From: Clavibacter tessellarius
GTDB taxonomy: Bacteria > Actinomycetota > Actinomycetes > Actinomycetales > Microbacteriaceae
Assembly (NCBI RefSeq): GCF_001618005.1
Contig: NZ_LQXA01000028.1
Location: forward strand, 1-64,000
Length of the DNA: 64,000 bases
Direction: 5' to 3'
Made by a program: the position numbers and the translations under genes. Shown piece by piece: positions 1 to 9,772 of this stretch (position 1 is its first letter; the number at the start of each line of letters is the position of its first letter). The notes below the pieces were generated by a model. It did no database searches. It saw only the letters and a list, made by a program, of their open reading frames with translations, and was not told the origin of the DNA.

Positions 1-59
1 CGCCGCCCCGCCCGCCTGCGAGCCCGCCTCGGCGCCTCGCGCGGGCGCCCCCGCCCGGG

Positions 60-65
60 TAGGCT
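60..65 (+). promoter_or_regulatory. -10 element of the glyA-folD promoter
   Basis: A TAGGCT hexamer matches the TANNNT box seen before many genes in this window. A start about 7 nt downstream would fall near position 72, exactly where the first riboswitch helix begins. The inference rests on this spacing; no -35 element was assigned. Confidence 0.55.
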
Positions 66-71
66 CGACGA

Positions 72-151
72 CGTCGCGACTGGCGTTCGGATGGGTCACC
101 ATCGGGGAGCGACTCACACACGGTTGGTGGCCGTACGCCTGGGCCACGACG
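72..151 (+). promoter_or_regulatory. ZTP (pfl) riboswitch in the glyA leader
   Basis: The segment carries the landmarks of the pfl/ZTP aptamer. An outer helix pairs CGTCG (72-76) with CGACG (147-151). GACTGGCG (78-85) pairs its GGCG with CGCC at 136-139, followed by the conserved CCTGGGCC. A small hairpin pairs ATGG (91-94) with CCAT (99-102), followed by CGGGGAGC (103-110). ZTP riboswitches sense the purine intermediate ZMP/ZTP, which accumulates when 10-formyl-THF is scarce, and they commonly control glyA and folD, the two genes that follow. How expression is switched (SD masking or termination) is not resolved by eye. Confidence 0.85.
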
Positions 152-183
152 CATCCCCTCGTCCACCGTGCTCAAGGAGTCCC

Positions 184-1461
184 ATGCCCGTCGACCAGTC
201 CTTCAACGCCCCCCTCTCCGAGGTCGACCCGGAGATCGCGGCCGTCCTCGAGCAGGAGCTCGGCCGCCAGCGCGGCACCCTCGAGATGATCGCCAGCGAG
301 AACTTCGTGCCGCGCGCGGTGCTGCAGTCGCAGGGGTCGGTGCTCACCAACAAGTACGCGGAGGGCTACCCGGGTCGCCGCTACTACGGCGGATGCGAGT
401 TCGTCGACGTCGCCGAGCAGCTCGCCATCGACCGTGCCAAGAGCCTCTTCGGCGCCGAGTTCGCGAACGTCCAGCCGCACTCGGGCGCCACCGCCAACGC
501 GGCCGTCCTCGCCGCCATCGCGCAGCCCGGCGACACGATCCTCGGCCTCGAGCTCGCGCACGGCGGCCACCTCACGCACGGCATGAAGCTCAACTTCTCC
601 GGCAAGCTCTACGACGCGGCCGCGTACGGCGTGGATCCCGACACCTTCCTCATCGACATGGACGTCGTGCGCGAGAAGGCGCTCGCGCACCGCCCGCAGG
701 TCATCATCGCCGGCTGGTCGGCGTACCCCCGCCACCTCGACTTCGCCGCGTTCCGCGCCATCGCGGACGAGGTCGGCGCCAAGCTCTGGGTCGACATGGC
801 GCACTTCGCGGGCCTCGTCGCCGCCGGCGTCCACCCCTCGCCCGTGCCCTACGCGGACGTCGTCTCCTCCACCGTGCACAAGACCCTCGCGGGCCCCCGG
901 TCGGGCGTGATCCTCAGCCGCGACACCGCGCTCGCCAAGAAGCTCAACTCGGCCGTGTTCCCGGGCCAGCAGGGCGGCCCGCTCATGCACGTCATCGCGG
1001 CCAAGGCCACGGCGTTCAAGATCGCGGCCACCGAGGAGTTCGCGGACCGCCAGCGCCGCACCATCCAGGGCGCGCAGATCCTCGCCGAGCGCCTCGTCGC
1101 GGCCGACTCCACCGAGGCGGGCGTCTCCGTGCTCACGGGCGGCACCGACGTGCACCTCGTGCTGGCGGATCTCCGCGACTCGCCCATCGACGGCAAGCAG
1201 GCGGAGGACGCGCTGCACGAGGTCGGCATCACGGTCAACCGCAACTCGGTGCCGTTCGACCCGCGCCCGCCGATGGTCACCTCCGGCGTGCGCATCGGCA
1301 CGTCCGCGCTCGCGACCCGCGGCTTCGGCGAGACCGAGTTCACCGAGGTGGCGGACATCATCGCCGAGACCCTGAAGCCCGGCAGCGACCTCGCCGCCCT
1401 CCGTGCGCGCGTGCTCACGCTCACGGACGGCTTCCCGCTCTACGAGGGCCTCACCCAGTGA
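184..1461 (+). CDS. glyA: Serine hydroxymethyltransferase
   Basis: This cytosolic PLP enzyme converts serine and tetrahydrofolate to glycine and 5,10-methylene-THF, the main entry of one-carbon units. The 425-residue product has the usual family length. Visible motifs are the N-terminal IASENF, the [13 protein letters not shown] substrate loop and the PLP-lysine motif STVHKT (Lys about 233). The ATG at 184 follows an AAGGAG ribosome site at 174-179; an in-frame ATG at 91 lies inside the riboswitch and is rejected. The stop overlaps the folD start (GTGA), so the two genes form a translationally coupled operon under the ZTP riboswitch. Confidence 0.97.
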   Translation: MPVDQSFNAPLSEVDPEIAAVLEQELGRQRGTLEMIASENFVPRAVLQSQGSVLTNKYAEGYPGRRYYGGCEFVDVAEQLAIDRAKSLFGAEFANVQPHSGATANAAVLAAIAQPGDTILGLELAHGGHLTHGMKLNFSGKLYDAAAYGVDPDTFLIDMDVVREKALAHRPQVIIAGWSAYPRHLDFAAFRAIADEVGAKLWVDMAHFAGLVAAGVHPSPVPYADVVSSTVHKTLAGPRSGVILSRDTALAKKLNSAVFPGQQGGPLMHVIAAKATAFKIAATEEFADRQRRTIQGAQILAERLVAADSTEAGVSVLTGGTDVHLVLADLRDSPIDGKQAEDALHEVGITVNRNSVPFDPRPPMVTSGVRIGTSALATRGFGETEFTEVADIIAETLKPGSDLAALRARVLTLTDGFPLYEGLTQ

Positions 1462-2360
1462 CCGCGGTCGTGCTCGATGGCGTCGCCACCGCGTCGGCCG
1501 TCAAGTCCGAGCTCGCCGTCCGGATCCGCGCCCTCCGCGAGCAGGGCCTCGTGCCCGGCCTCGGCACGCTCCTCGTGGGCGATGACCCGGGATCCCGCTC
1601 CTACGTCGCCGGCAAGCACCGCGACTGCGCCGAGGTGGGCATCGAGTCCATCCGCATGGACCTCCCGGCCGACGCGACCGAGGCCGACGTGCGCACCGCC
1701 ATCGAGCGCCTCAACACGGATCCGGCGGTCACGGGCTACATCGTGCAGCTGCCGCTCCCGGCGGGCATCGACGAGAACGCGATGCTCGAGCTCATCGACC
1801 CGTCCAAGGACGCCGACGGCCTGCACCCGACGAACCTCGGGCGCCTCGTGCTCGGCGTGCAGGGCGAGCTGACGTCGCCTCTGCCGTGCACCCCCGCGGG
1901 CATCGTGGAGATGCTCGAGCGCTACGACGTGCCGATCGCCGGACAGCACGTGGTCGTCGTCGGCCGCGGCCTCACGGTCGGACGCCCGCTCGGCCTGCTG
2001 CTCACGCGCAAGGGCCTCGACGCCACCGTGACGCTCACGCACTCGCGCACGCGCGACGTCGAGCAGGAGGTCCGCCGGGCGGACATCGTGGTCGCGGCCG
2101 TGGGCGTCGCGCACCTGATCAAGCCGGACTGGGTGAAGCCGGGCGCCGCGGTGCTCGACGTGGGCATCACGCGGGTCGTGGATCCCGAGACCGGCAAGGC
2201 GCGCCTCACGGGCGACGTGGATCCGGCGGTCGCCGAGGTCGCCGGGCACCTGTCTCCGAACCCGCGCGGCGTCGGGCCGATGACGCGCGCGATGCTGCTC
2301 GTGAACGTGGTGCTGGCCGCCGAGCGCGATGCGCGCCTGGCCGCCGAGCTGCGCGGCTGA
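1458..2360 (+). CDS. folD: Methylene-THF dehydrogenase / methenyl-THF cyclohydrolase
   Basis: This bifunctional enzyme oxidises 5,10-methylene-THF and hydrolyses methenyl-THF to 10-formyl-THF, the formyl donor for purine synthesis. The 300-residue product shows the catalytic YVAGK segment, the GYIVQLPLP motif and the dinucleotide-binding loop GRGLTVGRP, where the Ser usual in many FolDs is Gly. The GTG start overlaps the glyA stop by four bases, so it depends on glyA translation. The pair makes glycine plus formyl groups, which fits control by ZTP, a signal of formyl-THF shortage. Confidence 0.96.
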   Translation: MTAVVLDGVATASAVKSELAVRIRALREQGLVPGLGTLLVGDDPGSRSYVAGKHRDCAEVGIESIRMDLPADATEADVRTAIERLNTDPAVTGYIVQLPLPAGIDENAMLELIDPSKDADGLHPTNLGRLVLGVQGELTSPLPCTPAGIVEMLERYDVPIAGQHVVVVGRGLTVGRPLGLLLTRKGLDATVTLTHSRTRDVEQEVRRADIVVAAVGVAHLIKPDWVKPGAAVLDVGITRVVDPETGKARLTGDVDPAVAEVAGHLSPNPRGVGPMTRAMLLVNVVLAAERDARLAAELRG

Positions 2361-2438
2361 CGGCGCTCGCCGCGGCACGTCAGCTACGCATCATCGAGCA
2401 CCTCGTGGCCATCAGCACGGTCGCAGGAGACCCGACCC

Positions 2439-2765
2439 GTGTCGACATCTCGATCAGGAACGAGTAGCAGCATGACGACCATGACATACCGTCCGCGAAC
2501 GGGCGCGACGCACTGGTGGGTGCTGGTCGCGGCAGTCGCCTCGTGCGTCCTCCTGCTGGGGACGGCGTGGTCGCTGGCTGCACAGGTGGTGGTGGTGGTG
2601 ATCGCGGCGAAGCGGCTCTCACGGCGTCCTCCCCGGCGGGAGGCGGTGGTGCTCTGGAGCGCCATCGCCGTGATCGCTGCCACGCTCGTCGCGGTGACCG
2701 CGGTCGGCATCGCCGCGGCGAGCTTGTCGAGCACGTCCACCACCACGACCGTTCCGATCGACTAG
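2439..2765 (+). CDS. Small two-TM membrane protein of unknown function
   Basis: The 108-residue product has two hydrophobic segments (about 26-55 and 70-95) separated by a short basic loop (RRPPRR) and ends in a Ser/Thr-rich tail. I do not recognise the family. The GTG at 2439 has an AGGAG site at 2425-2429 nine bases upstream; an ATG at 2472 would give a 97-residue form with a poorer ribosome site. It follows folD by about 80 bases and could be the last gene of that transcript. Its hydrophobic profile favours this strand over the antisense ORFs. Confidence 0.55.
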   Translation: MSTSRSGTSSSMTTMTYRPRTGATHWWVLVAAVASCVLLLGTAWSLAAQVVVVVIAAKRLSRRPPRREAVVLWSAIAVIAATLVAVTAVGIAAASLSSTSTTTTVPID

Positions 2766-2818
2766 CGCAGGCGGGCACTTCCGCCGAAGCCCCGACGGAG
2801 TGTCGGGCGATGCAGGAG

Positions 2819-2841
2819 GGGACGGCCGGTCAGGCCGTCCC
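2819..2841. terminator. Bidirectional hairpin terminator
   Basis: A 9-bp GC-rich stem (GGGACGGCC at 2819-2827 with GGCCGTCCC at 2833-2841) has a 5-nt loop between two convergent genes. The loop holds the stop codon of the minus-strand gene. No U-tract is present, as for the other hairpins in this window. Confidence 0.6.
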
Positions 2842-3435
2842 TTCCTCGCGTCCCGGGTCCGTCGCGGACGCCGGATGCGCGACCAGGAGCACGGCCGGCG
2901 TCGGGATCGTCCCCGCGTGCAGCCGCGCGTTCTCGACGTAGTGCGCCGCGTTCGCCCGGAGCCCCGCGACCTCCTCGTCCGTGAGCTCGCGCCGCACCTT
3001 GCCGGGCACGCCCGCGACGAGCGAGCGCGGCGGGATGACCTGCCCCTCCAGCACGACCGTACCGCCCGCGAGCAGCGACTCGCGGCCGACGACGGCGCCG
3101 TTCATCACCGTCGCGGACATGCCGACGATGCAGTCGTCCTCGATCGTGCAGCCGTGCAGCACGGCGTTGTGGCCGACGCTCACGCCCGTGCCGAGCGTGA
3201 GCGGGAAGCCCGCATCCACGTGGCAGCTCACGTTGTCCTGCAGGTTCGAGCCCGCGCCGATCACGATGTCCGCGGCCTCCGCGCGCACCACGGCGTTGAA
3301 CCACACGCTGGATCCGGCGGCGAGCGTCACCCGCCCGACGACGCGCGCGCCCGCGGCCACGAGCGCGTCGTCGGCGATGTCGGGCGCGGGCGATCCGGGG
3401 AGCGCGCGGACGGTGGCGTGGGGATCGACGGTCAT
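2830..3435 (-). CDS. Gamma-carbonic-anhydrase-like hexapeptide-repeat protein
   Basis: The 201-residue product is a left-handed beta-helix protein of the YrdA/PaaY gamma-carbonic-anhydrase family. It has repeated hexapeptides through residues 25-150, the conserved NLQDNVSCHVD segment and GHNAVLHGC, which supply the metal-binding histidines of the family. The conserved RGD/RRD-type arginine region appears as VVRAEAADIVIG. Function is either carbonic anhydrase or CoA-dependent acyl transfer; the sequence alone does not decide. A TACCCT box lies six bases before the ATG, suggesting a leaderless mRNA. Confidence 0.85.
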   Translation of the reverse strand: MTVDPHATVRALPGSPAPDIADDALVAAGARVVGRVTLAAGSSVWFNAVVRAEAADIVIGAGSNLQDNVSCHVDAGFPLTLGTGVSVGHNAVLHGCTIEDDCIVGMSATVMNGAVVGRESLLAGGTVVLEGQVIPPRSLVAGVPGKVRRELTDEEVAGLRANAAHYVENARLHAGTIPTPAVLLVAHPASATDPGREEGTA

Positions 3436-3457
3436 GCCGACAGGGTAGGCCGCCGGG

Positions 3458-4372
3458 TCAGGCGCCGGGGCGCATCCGCGTGCCGCGCTCCATCGGCACG
3501 AACCCGGCAGCCACGTACGCGTCCCACGGCGCGCGGTAGTAGGGGAGCGGGGAGGCGTTGATGAACACGTCGTGGCCGCCCAGCTCGCCCACCCGGCGGC
3601 AGACGTCGAGCGCGAGGGTCTGCGCGAGCCCCAGGCGGCGGTGCGCGGGCACGATGCCGAGCGGCTCGAGCTCCGCCCATCCGCTCGCGGGGTCGAGCCA
3701 GGCCGTGCAGGTGCCGGCGAGCGTGCCGTCGGGTGCCTCGATCACGAGGTCGAGCTCGCGCCGGTAGACGGCGGCGGTCTGCATGGCCGCGTAGCCGTCC
3801 GCGTCGAAGCGGCTCTCGGCCTCCGGGTCGATGCCGTCGCCGGACCCGTCGGTGAAGGGCAGCTCGACCGGCTTCCAGGCGCGGCGGTGCGTCTCGACCT
3901 TGGCCTGCTCCTCGCCCTCCGCGACCGGGCGGATGCGGTACCCCGCGGGCGGTCGCGCTCCCGTGTCGTGGGCGGCGTGGCGGAGCCCGGCGAGCGGGAC
4001 GGCCTCGTCGACGAAGCCGCGGCCGGCGAGGATCCCGCGCAGCCGGTCCTGCCCGCGATGGACGGCGACGCTCGTGCGCCCGTCTCCGGTCGCGTCGAGG
4101 ATCCACGCGGCCAGCAGGTCGGTGGTGGCGTCGTCGCCGGGCGCGCACTCGACGCGCGCGTCGTCCTCGGAGAAGGCGGCCCAGCCGATGAGCGCGCCGG
4201 CACTGTCGCGCACGACGGCCATCCGCTCCGGCAGCTGGCCGGTGGACGCCTCCCACGCGAATCCGCCGGGGTGGGTGGACGCGGGGAACCACGCGGACAG
4301 CGCGGGGGCGATGTCGCGGACGGCCCCCTCCCGGTCGTCGACGATCTCGGTCAGGCTCGCGGGTGGTCGCAT
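3458..4372 (-). CDS. GNAT family N-acetyltransferase
   Basis: The 304-residue product has a C-terminal GNAT fold: GTCTAWLDPASGWAELEPLGIVPAHRRLGLAQ is split across beta-4 and the acetyl-CoA loop, in which RRLGLA replaces the common R/QxxGxG/A motif. The N-terminal half looks like a second, degenerate GNAT domain. The substrate is unknown. A TAGGCT box lies seven bases upstream of the ATG, consistent with a leaderless transcript. It sits between the carbonic-anhydrase-like gene (23 bases away) and galK (28 bases), but its own -10 box suggests independent transcription. Confidence 0.8.
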   Translation of the reverse strand: MRPPASLTEIVDDREGAVRDIAPALSAWFPASTHPGGFAWEASTGQLPERMAVVRDSAGALIGWAAFSEDDARVECAPGDDATTDLLAAWILDATGDGRTSVAVHRGQDRLRGILAGRGFVDEAVPLAGLRHAAHDTGARPPAGYRIRPVAEGEEQAKVETHRRAWKPVELPFTDGSGDGIDPEAESRFDADGYAAMQTAAVYRRELDLVIEAPDGTLAGTCTAWLDPASGWAELEPLGIVPAHRRLGLAQTLALDVCRRVGELGGHDVFINASPLPYYRAPWDAYVAAGFVPMERGTRMRPGA

Positions 4373-4399
4373 GCCGCCGAGCCTAGGGGGACGCCCGTC

Positions 4400-5556
<1,157 letters not shown>

Positions 5557-5560
<4 letters not shown>

Positions 5561-6699
5561 GCGTCCTCCACTGCCTTCCGGATCATCTCGGCCGCCTTCT
5601 CCGGCGGCACGTCGCCGATCCAGGCGCCCATGGCCGCCTCGGATCCGGCCAGGAACTTGAGCTTGTCGGCGGCCCGGCGCGGCGACGTGATCTGCAGCAT
5701 CAGCCGGATCTCGTCGCGGTGCGCAGCGACGGGCGCCTGGTGCCAGGCGGCGATGTACGGCGTCGGGGTGTCGTACAGCCGGTCCATCCCCCGCAGCAGC
5801 CGCAGGTACATCGTGGCGAGCTCGTCGCGCTCGGCCTCGGTCGTCTCCGCGAGGTCGGGCACGTGGCGGTGGGGGAGCAGGTGGATCTCCACGGGCCAGC
5901 GCGCCGCGAACGGCACGAACGCCGTGAAGTGCTCGCCGCGGAGCACGACGCGCTCGGACGCCTGCTCGGTCTCGAGGATCCGCTGGAACAGCCCCGGCCC
6001 GAACCGCTCGATCGACTCCACGAGGCGGCGCGTGCGCGGCGTGACGTAGGGGTACGAGTAGATCTGCCCGTGCGGATGGTGCAGCGTGACGCCGATGGCC
6101 TCGCCGCGGTTCTCGAACGGGAACACCTGGCGGATCCCGGGCATCGCGGAGAGGGCGCGCGTGCGCTCGGCCCACGCCTCCACCACGGTGCGGGCGCGCG
6201 ACGGCGTGAGGCCGCTGAACGAGCCGGTGTGCGCGGGGCTGAAGCAGACGACCTCGCAGCGGCCGACCGAGGTGCGGGTGCGTTCCAGGCCGATGGACGT
6301 GAGGTCGTCGTCGTCGACGGGCGCGTCCACGCCGTCCGCGTCCGCGAGCGCGGGCCCGAAGGACGGCGACTTGTTCTCGAAGACCGCGACGTCGTACATG
6401 CTCGGGATCTCGGACGGGTTGGACGGGGTCGCGGGGGCGAGGGGATCGAGCTCCGCCGGCGGCAGGTGCGCGCGGTTCTGCCGCGCGGCCGCGATGGAGA
6501 CCCACTCGCCCGTGAGCACGTCCTGCCGCATCGTCGCGGTGGGCGGCCGAGGTGCCGCCGGGCGGGCGTCGACGGCGCGCTCGGGCGGGAGGGCCGTGTC
6601 GGCGTCGTCGAAGTAGACGAGCTCGCGGCCGTCGGACAGCAGCGTGCGGCGCTGCGTGATCCCGGACGGCGACGTCGTGACGGTCTGGTCGGCATGCAT
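5557..6699 (-). CDS. galT: Galactose-1-phosphate uridylyltransferase
   Basis: This enzyme exchanges UMP between UDP-glucose and galactose-1-phosphate in the Leloir pathway. The 380-residue product carries the active-site HHPHGQ motif at 207-212, where His210 is the expected uridylylated nucleophile, and a second histidine pair in HLLPHRHVPD near the C-terminus. It is first in the galT-galK operon. A TAGGAT box about 9 bases before the ATG may be its -10 element, in a 92-bp region shared with the divergent DeoR-type regulator. Confidence 0.96.
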
Positions 6700-6755
6700 G
6701 ATGCCCCGATCCTACGGGCTCGCGGGGCCCGGATCTGCATTCCCGAAAGGCCGGG

Positions 6756-6771
6756 CTTGCGTTCGGGCAAG
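6756..6771. promoter_or_regulatory. Candidate operator between galT and the DeoR-type regulator
   Basis: A palindrome CTTGC-N6-GCAAG spans 6756-6771 in the 92-bp divergent intergenic region. Its location between a DeoR-type repressor and the genes it probably controls makes it a plausible operator. This is inference from symmetry and position only. Confidence 0.35.
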
Positions 6772-6791
6772 CGGTGGGCGAGGCTCGCCGC

Positions 6792-7616
6792 ATGGCCGAC
6801 GACACCGCCTCCGTCCCCGCGGCGACCCGCCGCTCCCGCATCCTGGAGCGCCTCGCCGACCGCGGCTTCGCGACCGTCGCCGAGCTCGCGGCCGACGCGG
6901 GCGTCTCCGCGGTCACGATCCGCGGCGACCTCGACGCGCTCGCCGACTCCGCCGCCCTCCAGCGCGTGCACGGCGGCGCGGTCCTCCGCTCCGGCCTCGC
7001 GGCGCGCGAGCAGAGCCTCGAGGTGACGCTCGGGTCCGCCGCCGACGCCAAGCGCGCCATCGGCCGCGCCGCCGCGCAGATGGTCGAGAGCGGCCAGAGC
7101 GTGCTCCTCGACGTCGGCAGCACGACCCTCCAGGTGGCCCGCGCGCTCGTGGCGCGCGACGACCTCGTCGACGTCACGGTCATCACGAACGGCCTCACCC
7201 TGGCGCTCGAGCTCGAGCGCGCGATGCCGCGCTTCACCGTCGTCGTCACGGGAGGCACGCTCCGGGCGCTGCAGCACAGCCTCGTGGATCCCCTCGCCAC
7301 CGAGGTGCTCGACCGCCTGAACCCCGACATCGCGTTCATCGGCGGCACCGGCATCGACGTCGACCGCGGCGTCACCAACGTCAACCTGCCGGAGGCGGAG
7401 GTGAAGCGGCGGATGGTCGCCGCGAGCGCCCGCACGGTGGTCGTCGCGGACGGCTCCAAGCTCGGCCGCACGCACCTCGGATCCGTCGCGCCGCTCGACC
7501 TCGTCGACACCCTGCTCACGGACGACGGCGCGGACGCGCACGAGGTGACCCGCCTCCGCGACGCGGGCCTGCGGGTCGTCGAGGCGGCCGGGCCGTCCGA
7601 CGCCGCGCGGCCGTAA
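6792..7616 (+). CDS. DeoR/GlpR-type transcriptional regulator of the gal genes
   Basis: The 274-residue product has an N-terminal DeoR winged helix (helix-turn-helix about 28-48, followed by the conserved LQRVHGGA) and a C-terminal sugar-phosphate sensor domain with VLLDVGSTTLQVA, ITNGL, GG(T)LR, AFIGGTGID and VVVADGSKLGR motifs. Such proteins usually repress sugar catabolic genes and are released by a phosphorylated sugar. It is divergent from galTK and directly upstream of galM, so galactose genes are the likely targets. The ATG at 6792 is preferred over an upstream in-frame GTG at 6774 because it leaves the palindrome outside the gene. Confidence 0.88.
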   Translation: MADDTASVPAATRRSRILERLADRGFATVAELAADAGVSAVTIRGDLDALADSAALQRVHGGAVLRSGLAAREQSLEVTLGSAADAKRAIGRAAAQMVESGQSVLLDVGSTTLQVARALVARDDLVDVTVITNGLTLALELERAMPRFTVVVTGGTLRALQHSLVDPLATEVLDRLNPDIAFIGGTGIDVDRGVTNVNLPEAEVKRRMVAASARTVVVADGSKLGRTHLGSVAPLDLVDTLLTDDGADAHEVTRLRDAGLRVVEAAGPSDAARP

Positions 7617-7626
7617 CGTGGATCCC

Positions 7627-8559
7627 ATGAGACCCGTCACCGGAGAGCAGCACCACCTCGTCCACGCCGGCCCGTCCGGCGAGCTCCGCGCCACCGTCGT
7701 GCAGCTCGCGGCGGCGATCCGCGGCCTGACCCTCGACGGCGTCGACCTCGTCGAGCCCTACGGCGAGGACGTCGTCGCGCCCATGGGCGCCGGCATGGTG
7801 CTCGTGCCGTGGCCGAACCGGATCCGCGGCGCCCGCTACGTGCTCGACGGGAAGGCGCAGGCGCTCGACGTCACGGAGCCCTCGCTCGGCAACGCGTCGC
7901 ACGGCCTCCTCCGCAACACCGGGTACACGGCCTCCGACCGCGCCGACGACCGCGTCACCCTCTCCGCCAGCGTCTTCCCGCAGCACGGCTACCCGTTCCT
8001 CCTCGGCACGTCCGTCACGTACCGGCTCACGGACGACGGCCTCGTCGTCACCCACCGGATCCGCAACGACTCGGCCGGCGCTGCTCCCGTCGCGGTGGGC
8101 GCGCACCCCTACCTCGCGATCGGCGGGGTCCCGTCTGCGGAGCTCACGCTCACCGTCCGCGCCGACACCTGGTCCGAGGTCGACGACGCGCTGATCCCGA
8201 TCGCGGACCACCCCGTCGACGGCGCCGACGAGGACCTCCGTCAGGGCCGCGTCGTCGGCGACCTCGACCTCAACACGGGCTACGGCGACGTGCACGTGGA
8301 GGACGGCGTGAGCCGCCACGGCCTCATCGCGCCCGACGGTCGCGGCGTCGAGCTGTGGGCCGACGCGTCCTTCCGCTTCCTCCAGGTCTACACGCCGCGC
8401 GAGTTCCCGACCCACGGTTCGCAGGCCGTCGCCCTCGAGCCGATGACCGCGCCCGCGGACGCCTTCAACTCGGGTGTCGGCGTCCGCCGCCTGGAACCCG
8501 GCGAGGAGTGGAACCTCAGCTGGGGCATCCGCGCGACGGGCGCCTGGCCCGGCGCCTGA
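7627..8559 (+). CDS. galM: Aldose 1-epimerase family protein (galactose mutarotase)
   Basis: The 310-residue product belongs to the aldose-1-epimerase superfamily, which interconverts alpha and beta anomers of sugars. Visible hallmarks are PWPNRIRGARY near the N-terminus, NASHGLLRN, the catalytic-histidine segment GAHPYLAIGG and the glutamate motif ALEPMTAPADAFNSG near the C-terminus. It starts 10 bases after the DeoR-type gene and is probably co-transcribed. An in-frame GTG at 7618 is an alternative start three residues upstream; neither has a clear ribosome site. Placement beside galTK and a DeoR regulator supports a galactose role. Confidence 0.88.
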   Translation: MRPVTGEQHHLVHAGPSGELRATVVQLAAAIRGLTLDGVDLVEPYGEDVVAPMGAGMVLVPWPNRIRGARYVLDGKAQALDVTEPSLGNASHGLLRNTGYTASDRADDRVTLSASVFPQHGYPFLLGTSVTYRLTDDGLVVTHRIRNDSAGAAPVAVGAHPYLAIGGVPSAELTLTVRADTWSEVDDALIPIADHPVDGADEDLRQGRVVGDLDLNTGYGDVHVEDGVSRHGLIAPDGRGVELWADASFRFLQVYTPREFPTHGSQAVALEPMTAPADAFNSGVGVRRLEPGEEWNLSWGIRATGAWPGA

Positions 8560-8649
8560 CCGGCATCGCGCCGTGCCTGTGCGCTCGCCGGGCGCGACCG
8601 TCCGTTCCCGTGGCCTGATGGGCGCATCCCCTGATGCTCGGAGGCCCGC

Positions 8650-8880
8650 ATGACCGGACGCCCGCCCGCTCCGCCGATCCCGCGTGCGCGGCGGATGGTC
8701 GTCGCGATGATCCTCGCGGCGGCGCCCATGCCCCTCGTCGCGCACCTCGTACCCGACCTCGCCGCGGCCTGCTGGGCGGCCGGGGCGGTCCTCACGATCG
8801 GCGCGCTGGTCGCTGCCCTCCGAAGCCGAAGCCGAAGCCGAAGCCGGAGCCGGAGCGGGAGCGGGAGCCGGAGCCGCTAG
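8650..8880 (+). CDS. Small membrane protein with a tandem-repeat Arg-Ser tail
   Basis: The 76-residue product has a basic N-terminus, two hydrophobic segments (about 17-34 and 38-57) and a tail of alternating Arg/Ser and Gly/Ser encoded by tandem hexamers. The ATG has a GGAGG site seven bases upstream. No known family is recognised. The gene converges on the next one, and the two stop codons share the bases CTA of one CTAG. Confidence 0.55.
   Translation: MTGRPPAPPIPRARRMVVAMILAAAPMPLVAHLVPDLAAACWAAGAVLTIGALVAALRSRSRSRSRSRSGSGSRSR
8822..8875 (+). repeat. Tandem hexanucleotide repeat inside a coding region
   Basis: Four CGAAGC units are followed by two CGGAGC, two GGGAGC and one CGGAGC unit, each encoding Arg-Ser or Gly-Ser. 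Because the unit is six bases, copy-number change would alter tail length without shifting the frame. Confidence 0.85.
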
Positions 8881-9122
8881 CCCGCATCCTCCTGCGCCCA
8901 CTGCAGCGCGACCCGGCGCGTGTACTGCTCCAGCGCGATCCGGTTCTCCTCGGGTTCGCGCAGCCCGTCGATGTACGCGAGCAGCCGCCCGACCACGCCG
9001 GAGAGGTACTGCACGCCCCGGTCGTCGTGCTCCTCGAGCGCGGCCTTGAGCAGGTCGTAGCGCTCGGAGGTCTCCTCGGCGGTCAGCATCGCGATCACGA
9101 GTTCGTCGGCCTGCATGCTCAT
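8877..9122 (-). CDS. Conserved-looking small protein of unknown function
   Basis: The 81-residue product is predicted to be soluble, acidic and helical, rich in Glu, Leu and Arg; it has no signal peptide or membrane segment. I do not recognise a family. The ATG at 9122 is chosen because a GATGCT hexamer lies six bases upstream, similar to the leaderless -10 boxes of the region; an ATG at 9116 and an upstream extension to 9206 are alternatives. It converges with the Arg-Ser-tail gene with a 3-bp overlap. Confidence 0.6.
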   Translation of the reverse strand: MSMQADELVIAMLTAEETSERYDLLKAALEEHDDRGVQYLSGVVGRLLAYIDGLREPEENRIALEQYTRRVALQWAQEDAG

Positions 9123-9215
9123 GCGCCCCAGCATCGCACCGGCGCGAGGCGGCGGTCGGGCCAGCGGAGCGCCCGTCCGGATGCCGTCGTCGCCTCCCGC
9201 GGGCATCTCCCGCGA

Positions 9216-9659
9216 TCAGGACAGGGCGGTCTGCGTGCGCTTCCTGTCGGAGACCTTGACGGCGGGAACGCCCGCCCACACCTCCCAGTCGCCGGTGGAC
9301 CGGGTCAGCACCGCGTTCGCCGCGACGATCGTGCCCGTGCCGACCCGCAGCGTCCCCCTGCCTCCGAGGATCTTCGCTCCTGCGCAGAGCACCGCGTGGT
9401 CGCCGATCTCGATGCCGTCGAAGCCCAGCTCCTCGTCGGTCATGCCGACGCCGCTGCGTCCGATCGTGACCTGCTGGTAGATGGCCACCGACGACCCGAT
9501 CCGGGTGGCGGGGGTGATCACGACGCCGTTGCCGCGATGGTGCAGGACGAGGCCCGGACCGATGGTCGTGTGGGCGTGCACCTCGACGCCCATCAGGAGC
9601 AGGGCCTCCCTCACCAGCCGCACGCGCCGCAGCTCCACCATCTTCTCCACGACACCCAT
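9216..9659 (-). CDS. Serine-acetyltransferase-like hexapeptide acetyltransferase
   Basis: The 147-residue product has a helical N-terminus and a left-handed beta-helix (TTIGPGLVLHHRGNGVVI, then TRIGSSVAIYQQVTIGR) ending in VWAGVPAVKV, the layout of short serine O-acetyltransferase/exopolysaccharide acetyltransferase proteins. HHRG is the expected catalytic histidine region. The substrate is unknown; a surface polysaccharide is plausible given the neighbours. The start is set by a TACGAT box six bases upstream, which implies leaderless translation; an ORF extension to 9764 would begin upstream of that promoter. Confidence 0.72.
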   Translation of the reverse strand: MGVVEKMVELRRVRLVREALLLMGVEVHAHTTIGPGLVLHHRGNGVVITPATRIGSSVAIYQQVTIGRSGVGMTDEELGFDGIEIGDHAVLCAGAKILGGRGTLRVGTGTIVAANAVLTRSTGDWEVWAGVPAVKVSDRKRTQTALS

Positions 9660-9772
9660 CTCCCGATCGTATGCCAGGACGCGCCCCCGAGCGGGGGCGG
9701 CCGTCCGAGGGCCGGCCACGGCCGTGAGGCCGGACGCACGCCGCCGCACATCGCCTGTGGACAATCAGAAGC

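Noticed and set aside
91-183. N-terminal extension of glyA from an ATG at 91
   Set aside because: This ATG lies inside the ZTP aptamer, and the ATG at 184 has a good ribosome site and gives the family-typical N-terminus.
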